Source of the DNA: Melastoma dodecandrum
Taxonomy: Eukaryota; Streptophyta; Magnoliopsida; Myrtales; Melastomataceae
NCBI GenBank assembly: GCA_029817715.1
Contig: JARUPY010000607.1
Location: 2,666,001-2,730,000 of the forward strand
Direction of reading: 5' to 3'
DNA: 64,000 nucleotides
Shown here: positions 1-11,934 of the stretch, piece after piece
How the letters are laid out: each line of letters begins with the position of its first letter
Numbering within the stretch: position 1 is the first letter of the stretch
The notes under the pieces: model-generated
The model's input: the letters and a program-made list of their open reading frames with translations, nothing else
The model's database searches: none
What the model was told of the DNA's origin: nothing
Position numbers and translations under genes: made by a program

Positions 1-911
1 AACTCAACTCACCATAATCTTCAGTTCAGGTAGGTGTGAAATGAAGAATTTTTCCGGGTGTTGTGCACTTCCAGAAATTCCTATTAAAGCAGTTCAGACA
101 ACATATGTCTTCAGGTCACGGCCCGAATAAACCCCCCGAAATGCCAAAATGTCATTACTATCTTGGGGCATGGACTATCTGGGGCAGGTGGTGGTCTCAC
201 GACATCGCCTCGGCCGATAAAACCCTGTCGCGAGGCGGACAAGCGGTGACATCCCTTACCGGGCTGCGATGACATCTTTGTACTCCTTTAGAAACAAAAG
301 AACGATGGAATGATACTCTCGGATAATTACTTTTGTACAACATGAAGAATGGATGGTACCAGAAACATCGTCGTGGCGATGGAGGAAGTGATTCGATTGG
401 TTATTAAAGTCAAACCCATTCGGGTTTCCTTGCTTGTTTATGTAATGTAAAGCAAGCAGCCTAGAGTTTGATCTCGTGCTATATTATTGTTATCATCATT
501 CATTTTCATAACAACAAACAAACAGACGAAATACCAACCATCTAACCAACCAATCGCTCTCAGTCTCCCAACCAAAACTCTTCCAGAAAGAATTTAATTT
601 GTGGCGCATGCTTTGAAACGAAACCTCCATTGGTGTCGTAGGTTAAAATTGAATCATCACTGGTGACTTGCCATTTTCGCATTAGGTGAAACAAAAGAAG
701 AAACAAGAAGGAAAAAAAAAACATGAAAATCAAGCGCGCACATATGCATGACCACATACTCGAAGCCCTAGTCGCGATCTTCGGACAATGACTGGCCGGA
801 CCGAAAGCCCTACGTTTCTCCTTCCATCTTTAGTCGTCCTCTCGCCACGACAACAATGGGATGGTAAAACTTTTGAAACTCTTCACCATTGTCAAAATAC
901 ATATCATCGGT
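1..911. other. Intergenic, nothing recognised
   Basis: Low-complexity AT-rich sequence with short A-runs. The few open frames are below 70 codons and match no family I recognise. It may be flanking sequence of a gene outside the window. It ends at the TTAGA target-site copy (912-916) that abuts the first Copia element. Confidence 0.5.
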
Positions 912-916
912 TTAGA

Positions 917-1310
917 TGTTGGTGTTGGTTCAAGGCTTATGATAATGGAAATTAAATGCTAATGTTAGTGGAGAGTTAATGAGTTGGATGATGGCAAATA
1001 TTAAATAAGGTTTAGTGGATTAGAGTTAATTTGTGCTATTTAATGGGGTAATTGAAGGGTTTTTCTTTACTCTATTTATGTAATCCGATGCATCACGCAT
1101 CAATCTATCAGTCTATCTACCAAAAATCCAGAAAAGAGCTTTTGCTCAAAGTGTTGTTTGTGTTGTGAGAATTTCATTTCGGGCTTCATCTATAGAAGCA
1201 TCTGCGCTACAGAAGCTAGCGTCTGCAGAATGTTCTGTTGTCCTCTGTTTTGCTTCTGTTGTAGTTTCTGCTATTGATGCAGGTTTGTTTCCACAACGTT
1301 AGAACCTACA
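917..1310 (+). repeat. 5' LTR of the 917-3954 Copia element
   Basis: 394 bp, starting TGTTGGTGTTGG and ending AACCTACA. The matching 3' copy is the same length with only substitutions between them. The left neighbour is TTAGA. Confidence 0.93.
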
Positions 1311-1312
1311 AT

Positions 1313-1324
1313 TGGTATCAGAGC
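1313..1324 (+). other. Primer binding site, initiator tRNA-Met
   Basis: TGGTATCAGAGC lies 2 bp after the 5' LTR. It is complementary to the 3' end of plant initiator methionine tRNA, the usual primer of Copia elements. Confidence 0.9.
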
Positions 1325-1395
1325 CCCTAGTGATCTTTCGAGAGCTGTGGAAGTTTGTGAAGTTTTGGAAGGTTGTTTCTGTCCAACAGAAGGAG

Positions 1396-3583
1396 ATGGG
1401 AGCAAGTGGAAGCGGTTTTTCTTCTACGACGCCACCCTTGTTCGATAGAGAAAATTATCAAGCTTGGGCGGCGAAGATAAACGCTTTCTTGGAAGGTAGT
1501 GACTTGTGGGACGCAGTGGAGGATGATTATGAAGTGGCCCCACTCCTCGACAATCCTACAATTAACCAAATCCAATTTCACAAGGAAAGAGTCACAAGGA
1601 AGGCGAAGGCGAAGTCGTGCCTCTATGCTGCAGTCTCACCCTCTATATTGAACAGGATCATGAAGTTTCCAACCGCGAAGGATATTTAGGATTTTCTGAA
1701 GATTGAGTACGAAGGTGATGAGAAGATAAGAGGTATGAAGGCTTTGAATATCTGGCCGTGAAGGATTTTTCGGATAGATTGATCAATCTGGCTGACAGAA
1801 TCAGAGTTCTAGGCACAGATATGAAGGATGATCAGATCGTGCAGAAGATTTTGGTATCGTTGCCAGAAAGGTTTGAAGCTACGGTTGCCTCTCTGGAGAA
1901 CACCAAAGATCTGTCCGATATAAGGCTGGCGGAGTTGTTGAGTGCATTGGAAGCTCAAGAACAAAGAAGGTTGATGAGAAGGGAAGTCCCTGTAGAAGCC
2001 ATGGAAGGAGCCTTACCAGCGAGGTCACAGTTTCTGGAAGAGAAAAGAAGCCATTGAACCAACAAAAAGTGTATGCAGAAGGTTCAGGCAGTAACAGAGG
2101 TCCTGCTGAACAGAGGCATCCTTCTGAGAGTGGTTCTGCTTATCAGAGAGAAAGGTTCGATCCTTGCAAACACTGTGGAGGCAAAAATCATCCACATTTC
2201 AAGTGTTGGAGGAGGTCGGATATGAAGTGCAATAGTTTTCAGAAGTTTGGGCATATTGCAAGATTTTGTCAGGAGAAGGATTCTCAGCAAAACGATACAG
2301 AAGGTGCTGCAAATAACGAGGTAGAGTTGATGTTTACAGCATCTTGTTTTGCTACAGATATGACTCGTAGAAGTTTGTTGGTGGATAGCGGATATACCCA
2401 CCACATGTCGTACGATAAGAAGTCATTTGCAAGTTTAGATCGAAGCTTCTGTGCTAAAGTGAAGATCGGAAATGGTGATTACATCAATGTTGAAGGAAGA
2501 GGAAATGTAGTCGTTAATGGTCCAAAAGGTATAAAGTTGATAAGTGATGTATTGTATGTACCTAAGATTGCTCAGAATCTTTTGAGTGTTGGACAACTTG
2601 TGCAGAAGGGGTACAAGGTGATGTTTGAAGAAGGGTTATGTTCCATAACGGATTCTTTTGGAAAAGAGATACTTAAGATTCAGATGAAAGAAAGGTATTT
2701 TTCATATGATCCTGTGTCACAGAGTCAGCAAACTTTGGCGGCTCAAGTTAACGAAGCAGAAGTTTGGCACAGAAGGTTGGGACAATTCCATAACAAAGGT
2801 ATGGAGCTTGTGCAGAAGAATGAGATGATAGAAGGACTTCCTGTTCTACAGAAGGTAGCGTCCGACTACAGAACATGCTTGCTGGAAAAGAAAACCGAAC
2901 TTCCTTTCGAGAGTTCAAGCCTAATAGAGAATGAAAAGGTAGTTGAAAGCAAAGATGTCAAGTTCTTTGAAGAAGAGAAATGGAATTGGGGGAGTAGAAG
3001 GTTGGATTCTGAGCAAACTTGGCCTACGTCACAGAAGCCTGTTCTGGAAGAACAAAATGTTGAGGGACAGAACGTCGAACAGCAACTAAATTCCGACAAA
3101 CAGGTTGATGATCCACCGATAAGAGGTACAAGATCATTAACTGATGTTTTTGAAAGATGTAATGTTGCAGTATTAGAAGATGCTAGTTTTAAGGATGCAA
3201 AGGACGACAGAAGGTGGCTAGCTGCAATGCAGGAGGAGCTAGCTATGACTGAGAAGAATGAAACTTGGGAACTTGTGGATAGACAACATGACAGAAAGGT
3301 CAGATCGAAGCTAAACCCAGATGGTTATGTGAACAAGCATAAGGTTAGACTTGTTGTAAAGGGCTACCCTCAGGAGAAGATTTCTGTAAAGAAGAAGGGA
3401 GGTTTCTGCGATGCAGAACTTGAACATAAGGTGAAATACTACTATCTTAGAGGCGTGAAACGGTTAGATGAAGTAGAGCTGGTCTACTATACCACAGAAG
3501 ATTTGAATGGCTTAAGGAGAAAATTAGAGTGTCTATCAGCGCTTGATCCAAGGAGGAGTTTGTTGATGTTGGTTCAAGGCTGA
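1396..3583 (+). pseudogene. Broken Copia gag-pol remnant
   Basis: Gag appears to start at the ATG at 1396 (MGASGSGF), with the typical FDRENYQAW segment. A TAG at about 1687 replaces an expected Trp codon. The frame then shifts near 1745 and again near 2055. The third frame (2054-3583) carries two Cys-rich knuckle-like segments, a protease motif beginning LLVDSGYTHHMS and the WHRRLG start of the integrase zinc region at about 2764. The integrase core is deleted. Next come the acidic linker before RT, a short RT start (KHKVRLVVKGY) and a late pol fragment. The YVDD active site and RNase H are absent. No working integrase or RT can be made. Gag and protease once were intact, so structural function may have lasted longer than enzymatic function (inference). 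Confidence 0.88.
3550..3558 (+). other. Polypurine tract
   Basis: AAGGAGGAG immediately before the 3' LTR (two bases between). This is the position expected for the plus-strand primer of an LTR retrotransposon. Confidence 0.75.
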
Positions 3584-3954
3584 TGATAATGAAAATTAAA
3601 TGCTAATATTAGTGGAGAGTTAATGAGTTGGATGATGGCAAATATTAAATAAGGTTTAGTGGATTAGAGTTAATGTGTGCTATTTAATGGGGTACTTGAA
3701 GGGTTTTTCTTTAGTTTATTTAGGTAATCTGATGCATCACGCATCAATCTATCAATCTATCTACCAAAAATCCAGAAAAGAGCTTTTGGTCAAAGTGTTG
3801 TTTGTGTTGTGAGAGTTTCATTTCGGGCTTCATCTGCAGAAGCATCTGCGCTACAGAAGCTAACATCTGCAGAAGGTTCTGTTGTTCTTTGTTTTGCTTC
3901 TGTTGTAGTTTCTGCTATTGATGCAGGTTTGTTTTTGCAACGTTAGAACCTACA
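3561..3954 (+). repeat. 3' LTR of the 917-3954 Copia element
   Basis: 394 bp, starting TGTTGATGTTGG and ending AACCTACA, followed by the TTAGA target duplication at 3955-3959. It differs from the 5' LTR by about 23 substitutions and no indels as read by eye. Confidence 0.93.
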
Positions 3955-4496
3955 TTAGAACTGACCGGTAAGTACGAGTACGTAACTCGAAGGGTGTCCG
4001 AGACGGGAGCAGAAAGCAGGATGGTTGGTTGGTTTGGATGTCATACGATGCAGCGATGATGGGAAACTATTGTTATGTGAATCCACAAATGATTATTACA
4101 AGCTTGGTAATAATATTCAAGCAGAACCCGATTTAGGCCGGTTTTAAATCAATATTATTAGTTGGCAAAAAAAAAAAATTATTCTCCTACTTCCTCTACA
4201 TCGTCTTATCATGTTTTTTTTGGTGGCAATGAATTATACTTTTAGAGTATACACTAACTTAATATAAAGTTCAAGTTTTGCAAATATCAAATACGTAATT
4301 AAATGGGCTGCATTATCATCACGGGAGAAGTGGACTTGGAAGGGCTGGGAATTCTTCTAGAATGCGACATCCAAACAACCGGAAAGGAAAACGACACTAA
4401 CTACTGGGAATTATGTCTCGGGAACAAATTCCAGATAACTCCTACTGGGATCGAATGTAATAAGATTGTGCGGTAATGAACGGCTTCCTTTCTCTC

Positions 4497-4503
4497 TATA
4501 AAA
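4497..4503 (+). promoter_or_regulatory. Candidate TATA box
   Basis: TATAAAA inside a CT-rich stretch, about 700 bp upstream of the RBOH start codon. It could be the core promoter of that gene, giving a leader of roughly 670 bases or one with an intron. Position and sequence are the only support. Confidence 0.3.
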
Positions 4504-4867
4504 TCCACCAACTCCTGCAGGGAAGGATGCCATTGTTTTTTTCAATGTGAGAAAGAGCCTAAAATTTCGATTGATTTTACAAATGGGTAAGTCATCTCTG
4601 GTACGTTATCGGGAAAAGCAGGGCGGTATAAACTACAAAATGCCATGCCATTTCGGGTTTTGTTCTGATCCTAATTCAGGGAGGATGAAATTCGTAAAAG
4701 CTAGTGCCGTGAAGGTTTCCCGATAAGGTAACGACGATCGTATTGTCATCGACCTCGACCGGAAGCAATGATCGTGGTTTACATTACACTTACACGACTA
4801 CGCCGATGAAGGAAGGAGATGTGAGGATCGTCATCGATCGTCGTTGATTTATAAATTTAGAAGGAAA

Positions 4868-4889
4868 AGAGAGAGAGAGAGAGAGAGAG
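4868..4889 (+). repeat. (AG)11 microsatellite
   Basis: Perfect AG dinucleotide run in the likely leader or promoter of the RBOH gene. GA/CT repeats are common near plant transcription starts. Confidence 0.9.
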
Positions 4890-5200
4890 TTGTGTTATTA
4901 CAACTAGTACTAGTACTACCACAACTCAACAACTACTTCTGCTCTTCAAATCTTAATTTAATCAACAACCATCTCGGCACTAACACTTCCTCCTCCTCCT
5001 CCTCCTAAGAATTCCATCCACAATGCCGCGTTGAAAAAAAATACTCATGAGCTGTGAATGTCTCCTTGTGTGTAATGCGCAGTTGAGGAATCAGTTGAGC
5101 GGCGCGAATCTCACCTCCCTGACCCGCCATTCCCCTCCCTCCCCTCCTCCTGCTTAACCAACCTCTCTTCCTTCCCCTTACCTCTCCCTCAGTCACCCCG

Positions 5201-8200
5201 ATGCGTTCCTCCTCCAGCCGCGGCTTCGAACCCCTCCCCGAGGATCACCACCACCATCACCTTCACCGCCTTTTCGGTTGGGATGCCGATGGACCAGGCG
5301 TAGGGCCGGCAATGCTGCCCGCTTTCCTCAACGACCAGCAGGACCTCGTTGAGGTCACGCTCGAGCTCGATGACTCTTTGAACAACATTGTTGTCCATAG
5401 TGTCACCCCGACCAGGGGCGGGAGGGAAGGGCGCGCGTCCGTGGGGGATAGGAGCAGGGAGTTGGTTCGCGCTATGGAGAGGAATTTGTCCATTTCTTCC
5501 AGGATAAGGAGGAAGTTCCCGTGGTTGAGGTCTTCGTCCTCGGATTCGGGGTCGGAGGTTGACTGTGGGGCAGTAGGGGACCGCGGCGGTGGCGGTGTGG
5601 GCGTGGGGATGATGGGGGGAGGCGGCACGGGGGTTGGGAGGAGAGCTAGAGCGAGGCTGGATAGGAGCAAGTCGAGTGCACAGAGGGCGCTGAAGGGCCT
5701 TAGGTTCATCAGCAAGGCGACCACTGGGGCGCGGGCGGGCAAAGCCAGAGGAGAGGATGAGGCTGCCGAGCTATGGAGGAAGGTCGAGGGGTCGTTTGAC
5801 CGGCTGGCAAAGGATGGGATGTTGTCGCGAGAGGATTTTGGGGAGTGCATCGGTAAGTGCATGTTCTAAACAGGATCACGTGCATTGTGTTCGGAAAAAC
5901 GACACGACGAGCCTTAGGATCTCGTGGAACGTTACAGGGATGGACTCGAAGGAGTTCGCGGTGGGAATATTCGACGCGCTGGCAAGGAGGAAGAGGCAGA
6001 GGATAGGGAAGATAACCAAGGACGAGATGTACGACTTCTGGTCGCAGATATCGGACCAGAGCTTCGACGCCCGCCTTCAGATCTTCTTCGACATGTATGT
6101 GCCGTTCTGCCGACTTGATGATCTTAAGCCGTTGACTTTTAGAAAAATTAGTCCTGTTCTGATCCACATTATTCAGAATCATTCAAGCAATTTGGTGAAT
6201 AATTTATTTATTTTAATATTATCATCATCATCAACAACAGGGCTGATAGGAACGAAGATGGAAGAATCACCCGGGAAGAAGTTCAAGAAGTATGTCTAAG
6301 AACTCTGTTTGATCTTATTTTTAATTATTATCTTCACTGTTTGGTTTAATAAAGTGATTAAGATTTTAATAAAGGATTAATACAGTCCCTTAATTTCAGC
6401 TCCTAATGCTCAGTGCATCTGCCAACAAGTTGTCCAAACTGAAGGAGCAAGCGGAAGAGTACACCACCCTCATCATGGAAGAATTAGACCCCGAGAATCT
6501 CGGTTACATCGAGGCGAGTGTTTTGTCGTGTGCTTTCTCACATGCCGGAGGTGACGGGTCCTGACGGGGCGTCTTGTTTGTGGACGCAGTTATGGCAGTT
6601 GGAGACTCTGCTCCTGCAGAAGGATACGTACATGAACACAAGCAGGCCCCTCAGCACGGCCAGCGTCGGTTGGAGCCAGAACCTGAGCGCGTTTCGTCCG
6701 AGGATCGCTGCCGAAAGGATACGCAACACGTTGAGGTGCCTGATCCTTGAGAACTGGCAGAGGGGTTGGATCCTGCTGCTCTGGGGTTTCGTTATGGCCT
6801 CCCTCTTCACATGGAGGTTCTTCCAGTACAGGAACATGGCGGTGTTTCACGTCATGGGTTATTGCGTCACCATGGCGAAGGGAGCCGCCGAGACCCTGAA
6901 GCTTAACATGGCCCTCATCCTTCTCCCTGTATGTCGTAATACCTTGACCTGGCTCAGGTCCACGCGTGCCCGGTTGTTCATTCCGTTTGACGACAACATT
7001 AACTTCCACAAGGTAAACGAAAATGTTGGGAATTCCCTTGTGGTAAGAAGATGACGCAGTGTTCAAGTCGAGTCACTGACCTGGTTTTCCTAATCTGTTA
7101 TAGATCATCGCGTGCGCGATAATCATGGGGATCATCGTTCATGCGGGGGATCATCTGGCGTGCGATTTCCCACGTCTGACGAACTCGTCCCCAGAGAAAT
7201 TCACTCTCGTATCGTCCAACTTTGGAGGCAAAAGGCCCACGTATGGGGAACTCCTGATAGGGGTAGAAGGCATAACAGGCATCGCAATGGTGATCTTGAT
7301 GGTAATATCCTTTACCTTGGCGACGCACCGCTTCCGAAGAAACATCGTGAGGCTTCCTTCGCCATTCAACAGGTTAACCGGGTTCAACGCATTCTGGTAC
7401 TCCCATCATCTACTCGGCATGGTTTACGTCCTGCTACTCGTCCATGGAAATTTTTTATACTTAGCACGCGGTTGGTATCGAAAAACGGTGAGACCCCTGC
7501 TTCGCTGCAGCTCCTCTAGGGTCACGTTGATTCCAAATAGGAAGTAGTAATTTGTAGGTTCGGTTTCCGATTGCAGACTTGGATGTACCTCTCTGTTCCA
7601 CTGTTGATTTACTTAGTCGAGAGAATACTTCGAGCATGTAGATCAAACTACTACGCCGTCCAGATCCTGAAGGTCGCAGTACTTCCAGGGGATGTCTTCA
7701 GCATCGTGATGTCAAAGCCGCAAGGATTCAAGTACAAAAGCGGGCAGTACATATTTCTTCAGTGCCCGACGATATCTTCTTTCGAATGGTGTGGGCATGT
7801 CTTATTAGTTCCTCGGATTTCTTTAACTGCTTCGATCGTGCTGACATTATGCACACATTGCAGGCACCCATTTTCGATTACATCGGCACCTGGAGACGAC
7901 TTCCTCAGCGTTCACATCAGGACGGTTGGCGATTGGACTGAGGAGTTGAAGAGGGTCTTTACCGAAGGCGATGACCCATCCCGTATCATTGGGCGAGCAA
8001 AATTTTCTCAGATCGGGCGAGTTCATCAGATAGGGTAACTCACCATTTGAGCATCCTTAATGTTCATGTGAGCAGAACATTCGTACATATTTTGGAATGT
8101 TTTCTGAAGCTGATATCGCTGTGCAGCCAGACAAGATTGCGAGTCGATGGGCCTTACGGCGCTCCCGCACAGGACTACAGGAACTATGATGTCTTGCTGC

Positions 8201-9122
8201 TGGTGGGCCTCGGGATCGGAGCGACACCCTTCATAAGCATCTTGAAGGATTTACTGAATAGTACGAGGAATGAAGACCCCATGCTTACGGTACCTCAGAG
8301 ATCTTCATCTACCAGATCAATTTACGAAATGCATCGCAGGCTAATTCTGTGTTACGCCCTGACTAATGATCTAGGACTCGACCACTGAAACAACCAGGTC
8401 GGATGACAGCTCGAATAGTTACACGTCGTCAAATGTCACCCCTGGACGCAAGAAGCGTCCGAATCGGACCAGAAGAGCGCATTTCTATTGGGTGACGAGG
8501 GAATCTGGTTCCTTCGAGTGGTTTAAAGGGGTAATGGACGAGATCGCTGACATGGACCTCAAAGTAAGTTCGTCTCCCTCTCAAAGTCCCATGCCGAGGA
8601 CCGAAGATCATCCCTAATCTTGTCCAAAACCGAAACTCAGGGTCAGATCGAGCTCCACAACCACCTCACGAGCGTTTACGAAGAAGGAGATGCTCGGTCG
8701 ACGTTGATCACCATGGTGCAGGCTCTGAATCACGCTAAGCACGGCTACGACATCCTATCAGGCACTCGAGTATGACACCGGGTCTTCATCCCAATACGGC
8801 CAAAAAAAGGCAACATAAAAAATGAACCTCGCGCCTGATCGGACGTGTCTTTGCAGGTGAGGACGCATTTCGGAAGGCCGAACTGGAGGGAAGTCTTCAT
8901 TAAGGTGGCTTCAAAACATCCATACTCCACAGTCGGTAAGAACACATTTCACGAACCATAGTCCTTCTACTTTCTCGCGGCTCCCAGCCGATCCTTTATC
9001 TCACACGTGCAGGGGTGTTCTACTGCGGGATGCCGATGCTGGCGAAGGAACTGAAGAAGTTATCGCACGAACTTAGCCACAAGACGTCGACGCGATTCGT
9101 GTTCCACAAGGAGCTCTTCTGA
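5201..9122 (+). CDS. RBOHE: Respiratory burst oxidase (NADPH oxidase), RBOHE-like
   Basis: Plasma-membrane enzyme that passes electrons from cytosolic NADPH through FAD and two hemes to apoplastic oxygen, making superoxide for signalling. Exons: 5201-5852, 5938-6094, 6241-6289, 6400-6513, 6590-7012, 7104-7487, 7577-7788, 7864-8034, 8127-8289, 8375-8563, 8641-8769, 8857-8935, 9013-9122. These join in frame to 943 residues, normal for the family. An N-terminal RBOH region (about 1-245) includes a five-His run. EF-hand 1 ([12 protein letters not shown]) lies near 272 and a weaker second hand near 315. The ferric-reductase membrane domain with its His pairs spans about 380-600. The FAD site [12 protein letters not shown] is near 664, the NADPH site GLGIGATPF near 740, and the C-terminus is VFHKELF. 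Intron 4 uses a GC donor (6514-6515). Subtype is judged from the [10 protein letters not shown] and IGRAKFS segments, so RBOHE is likely but not proven. Confidence 0.93.
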
Positions 9123-9585
9123 ACATATACACAGACGCACAGAAGAAAAGAACAGGTCAATACAACACAGATACCGAAAGTTTTTTAATCATAATTTTAA
9201 ACAACTGTATAATTTTTATTTATTCAGCTTTTTTTTTGACCTTTTTGTAGTTCTAAGAAACATGAAATGAAATCCCATTTACAGAGTAGGACTAAAAAAA
9301 GTCGACATCTTTTTGTTGTTGACAATTAAGCTAATTCACCCCACAATTGTTGTTGAAAAATACAGCTTCAATAATTGATAAGAAATGAAGGTGCGTGCGG
9401 TTGACCCCCACCCCAAAAAAAAAATTATATGACATTTTTAATGTACGAAGCTGACTGCCCGACAAGTGGGCTGGAAGACGAGATTCTTACAAGGCCCACG
9501 GACATTTACCAATTGGCTCGGCCCAATTCCACTTCCGCCATCTTTTCCTTCTTCTTCCCCAAAAGAGCCCGACCAAACCGACTCC
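9123..9585. other. RBOH 3' region and spacer
   Basis: AT-rich, with A-runs near 9410-9424. The RBOH 3' untranslated region and its polyadenylation site should lie in the first 200-300 bp, but no single signal stands out. Confidence 0.45.
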
Positions 9586-9831
9586 ATGGCCGAGGCCACC
9601 GACTACGACCTCCCTCTGCCGGCCGGCAATGGCGACGACGATGATGACGTATGCTCCTCCCTTTTGTCTCTCCACAGTAGTACTGGAGATGTCGACTACG
9701 ACCGCCGTCGGCACTCATGCGCCGTGGTCGAAGTAATGTACCCAATGATGAAGGACCACGGCTTCATTCTGATGCGAGTTGGAATGCGCATGGTCGAGTT
9801 GAGGTCAAGTCGAAAGAAGCGCTCGAGATGA
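9586..9831 (+). pseudogene. 5' fragment of an RRP12-like gene
   Basis: An 81-codon frame starts at an ATG (MAEATDYD), passes through an acidic run and a stretch reading DDVCSSLLSLHSS, then RRRHSCAVVEVMYPMMKDHGF, and ends at a stop. The order (acidic start, a helix with DxC, then R-x-H followed by a helix and KDHGF) resembles the N-terminus of plant RRP12-like proteins as I remember them. The next expected segment (TAYFGAALSS) appears at about 17840, beyond the Copia element. I infer that this is the 5' end of the locus continued at 17819-18816. The resemblance is modest and rests on memory, so an unrelated short gene is possible. Confidence 0.4.
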
Positions 9832-10119
9832 GAAGCACTTTCATGCTACTGAAGTGGTTGAGTTGATTCAGTTCGAGATTGGGAGCTCGAAAAGAGAAAG
9901 CGAATTCGAGAAGAGGAGCGAGAAGAATTTAAGACAGTCAGCCGAAGTCAGGCCTAGTTCCCTTATTTTTACTTTTGGTTTTTACTATTTTGGGCCTAAT
10001 GGAGAGTTAGTTAGCCCATTTTTTGTCATCTATAAATATGACAATATGACTCTTGTGTTTAGGTTTAGATAGAACTCTTGAATATTTATCCAAATTTGGC
10101 AGCCGTTAAAATCTGCATG

Positions 10120-10737
10120 GGTTAGAAATTTCTTATTTTTGGGCTTCCATTAATTGTTTATTTTTAATTTACTTTTATTTATTTTATTTTACTTTATTAA
10201 AGTATATTTTATAAAACAGGCTATGACATAAGACAGTGCATGAAATCCCACTAAAGTATCGTGATTTCTAAAGTTATTGGGATATGCACGTCTCGTTTGT
10301 TAAATGTGGCTTACGGTTGGGTGTATGGTATTTTATAACCTGTGGTTCATTGATGGATATGACATAGGCTACGATATATTATGGCTAGGTTTATTCCCCA
10401 GTCCTTCAAACCATTATTTAACTAAAGGGTAAAACTGACATTCCATAAAAGGAAATCCTTTATTAAGTTTTCCTGTATCCGGGTTAATCACCCTACAAAC
10501 ATATCTTCAGTTTCTTTGGCCTCCTCCATCGAGAGCAGCCGTAAGGGAAGGAAAAGGGGAAGAAGATCTACGCCGCCCAGGTTTCAATATTCAGATATAC
10601 GGTATGGCGAACGTGGCGAATACGGGTACGTTTTCTTTTTCCTAAATCTTTTTCTGTAACCGTAAACCCGCGTAATCGATCCAGTCTTCCGTTGTTTTCT
10701 CGGTTTTGTGGTTTCTGTGATTATGTAATTTCTCACA
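10120..10737 (+). repeat. 5' LTR of the 10120-17586 Copia element
   Basis: 618 bp from GGTTAGAAATT to TTTCTCACA. The first base is mutated from the expected T (compare TGTTAGAAATT at 16661). It lacks the satellite units found in the 3' LTR. At the matching site it holds a short segment reading AAAACTGACATTCC. Confidence 0.92.
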
Positions 10738-10739
10738 TG

Positions 10740-10751
10740 TGGTATCAGAGC
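10740..10751 (+). other. Primer binding site, initiator tRNA-Met
   Basis: TGGTATCAGAGC two bases after the 5' LTR end, complementary to the 3' end of initiator tRNA-Met. Confidence 0.9.
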
Positions 10752-11934
10752 GGATTACGCGGATTTACGATCCTAAGTAAAGAATTTTCAATTTCACATA
10801 TTGAAATTGTGTTATCTGTTTGATTGAGAAAAACCGATAACGGCTAGGGTTCTGAGAATCCTGATCGTTATGTGTTTTTATTTTTTTAAGATATATTATT
10901 AATTAGGTTATTTTAAATAATTTAAAGGATATATAATAATCATGATTATATATATATATATATTATAGGCATAAGTGAGCCTTTTTGTAAAATGAGCTAG
11001 AATATTAAAAAAAAATTATAAGGGGCTGGTTCAAGTGGACCAGGCTTAGCCCAAATGGGCTTCAATTTTTTTTTAAAAGATAAAGGGGTTGTGGGCTTAG
11101 CCCACCCAATCCTAAAGGGCCAGCCCTTATGGCCGACAGGGCTGACGTGGGTCAGCGCCGGTCACTGGTCCGGCAGTGAAGGTCAACCGATCGGCGATCA
11201 ACGGTCAAACTTTGATCGAAAAAAAATTAAAAATTAAAAAAATAATAATAAAAAAAACTTGTGGTATTAAATATAAGTTGCACATATTATAAAGTTTATT
11301 ATACGTAATCATTCTAATTTTAGACTCGTGGAAGGAAATATATAATTATTTAAACACGAGTAAATGGTCATGCATAATCTTTTGGTGTGACAAACGTTAT
11401 GAGCCTAGTGAGATTTGACAATGTTGTGCTATGAACGCTTGGTTGCCAAAGTGACTAGTTTATAGTGACAGTTGGTTCTTATTCTCTATTTAGACATGCA
11501 TTTATTTATTGAAGGAACATCATAATGTGCTGCAAGTGTTTGGCTACCAAAGTGGCTCACTTGTACGTGACAGGTGGTGGTTCCTTAAAGGTGGCATGTA
11601 TGAATTCCCCACACTGTTTATTATAGCACATTGTGCTGTGTATGATCTCACAAAAGTGGATCGTGCATGGTGACACTTGATCAGGTGTGGGAATTCTTTG
11701 ATTTTGGATAATTGGATTAGACTATTTATTTCCCAAAGGGAATGAATTTGTCGAATCTATTGTTTCTTTATGATCCTTGTGGGAAGGTTTCTCTGCTTTG
11801 TGTTTTCTCTACCCAAAGGGGATTTGACATTGAAGTATGAGGATTCTTCATAATTGTTTGATCTAATTGATCGATCTTATACGGCTCATGACACTTAATG
11901 GTTGCGTTACTTTTGTTCTACAGTTTCCTTCAAT

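Larger units (their letters stand above)
917..3954 (+). mobile_element. Non-autonomous Copia LTR retrotransposon
   Basis: A 3,038-bp element bounded by two LTRs of equal length (394 bp each), flanked on both sides by the same 5 bp, TTAGA (912-916 and 3955-3959), which is the target-site duplication. LTRs start TG and end CA. A tRNA-Met primer site follows the 5' LTR and a purine tract precedes the 3' LTR. The interior is only 2.25 kb: gag, zinc knuckle, protease and a scrap of the integrase zinc region, then a jump to fragments next to reverse transcriptase. The integrase core and catalytic RT are absent. By eye the LTRs differ at about 23 of 394 positions (about 6 percent), which suggests an insertion of order a few million years old under usual plant rates (inference). 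It must have moved with enzymes from another element. Confidence 0.93.
3960..5200. other. Upstream region of the RBOH gene
   Basis: No coding potential. It holds a TATA-like box at 4497, an (AG)11 run at 4868-4889 and CTC-rich tracts at about 4988-5005 and 5125-5190, typical of plant 5' leaders. The RBOH leader probably begins in the 4.5-4.9 kb interval (inference). Confidence 0.5.

Noticed and set aside
5263..5862. 199-codon open frame on the minus strand
   Set aside because: It is the antisense shadow of the GC-rich first exon of RBOH; Pro/Ser-rich with no domain, while the plus strand encodes a conserved protein.
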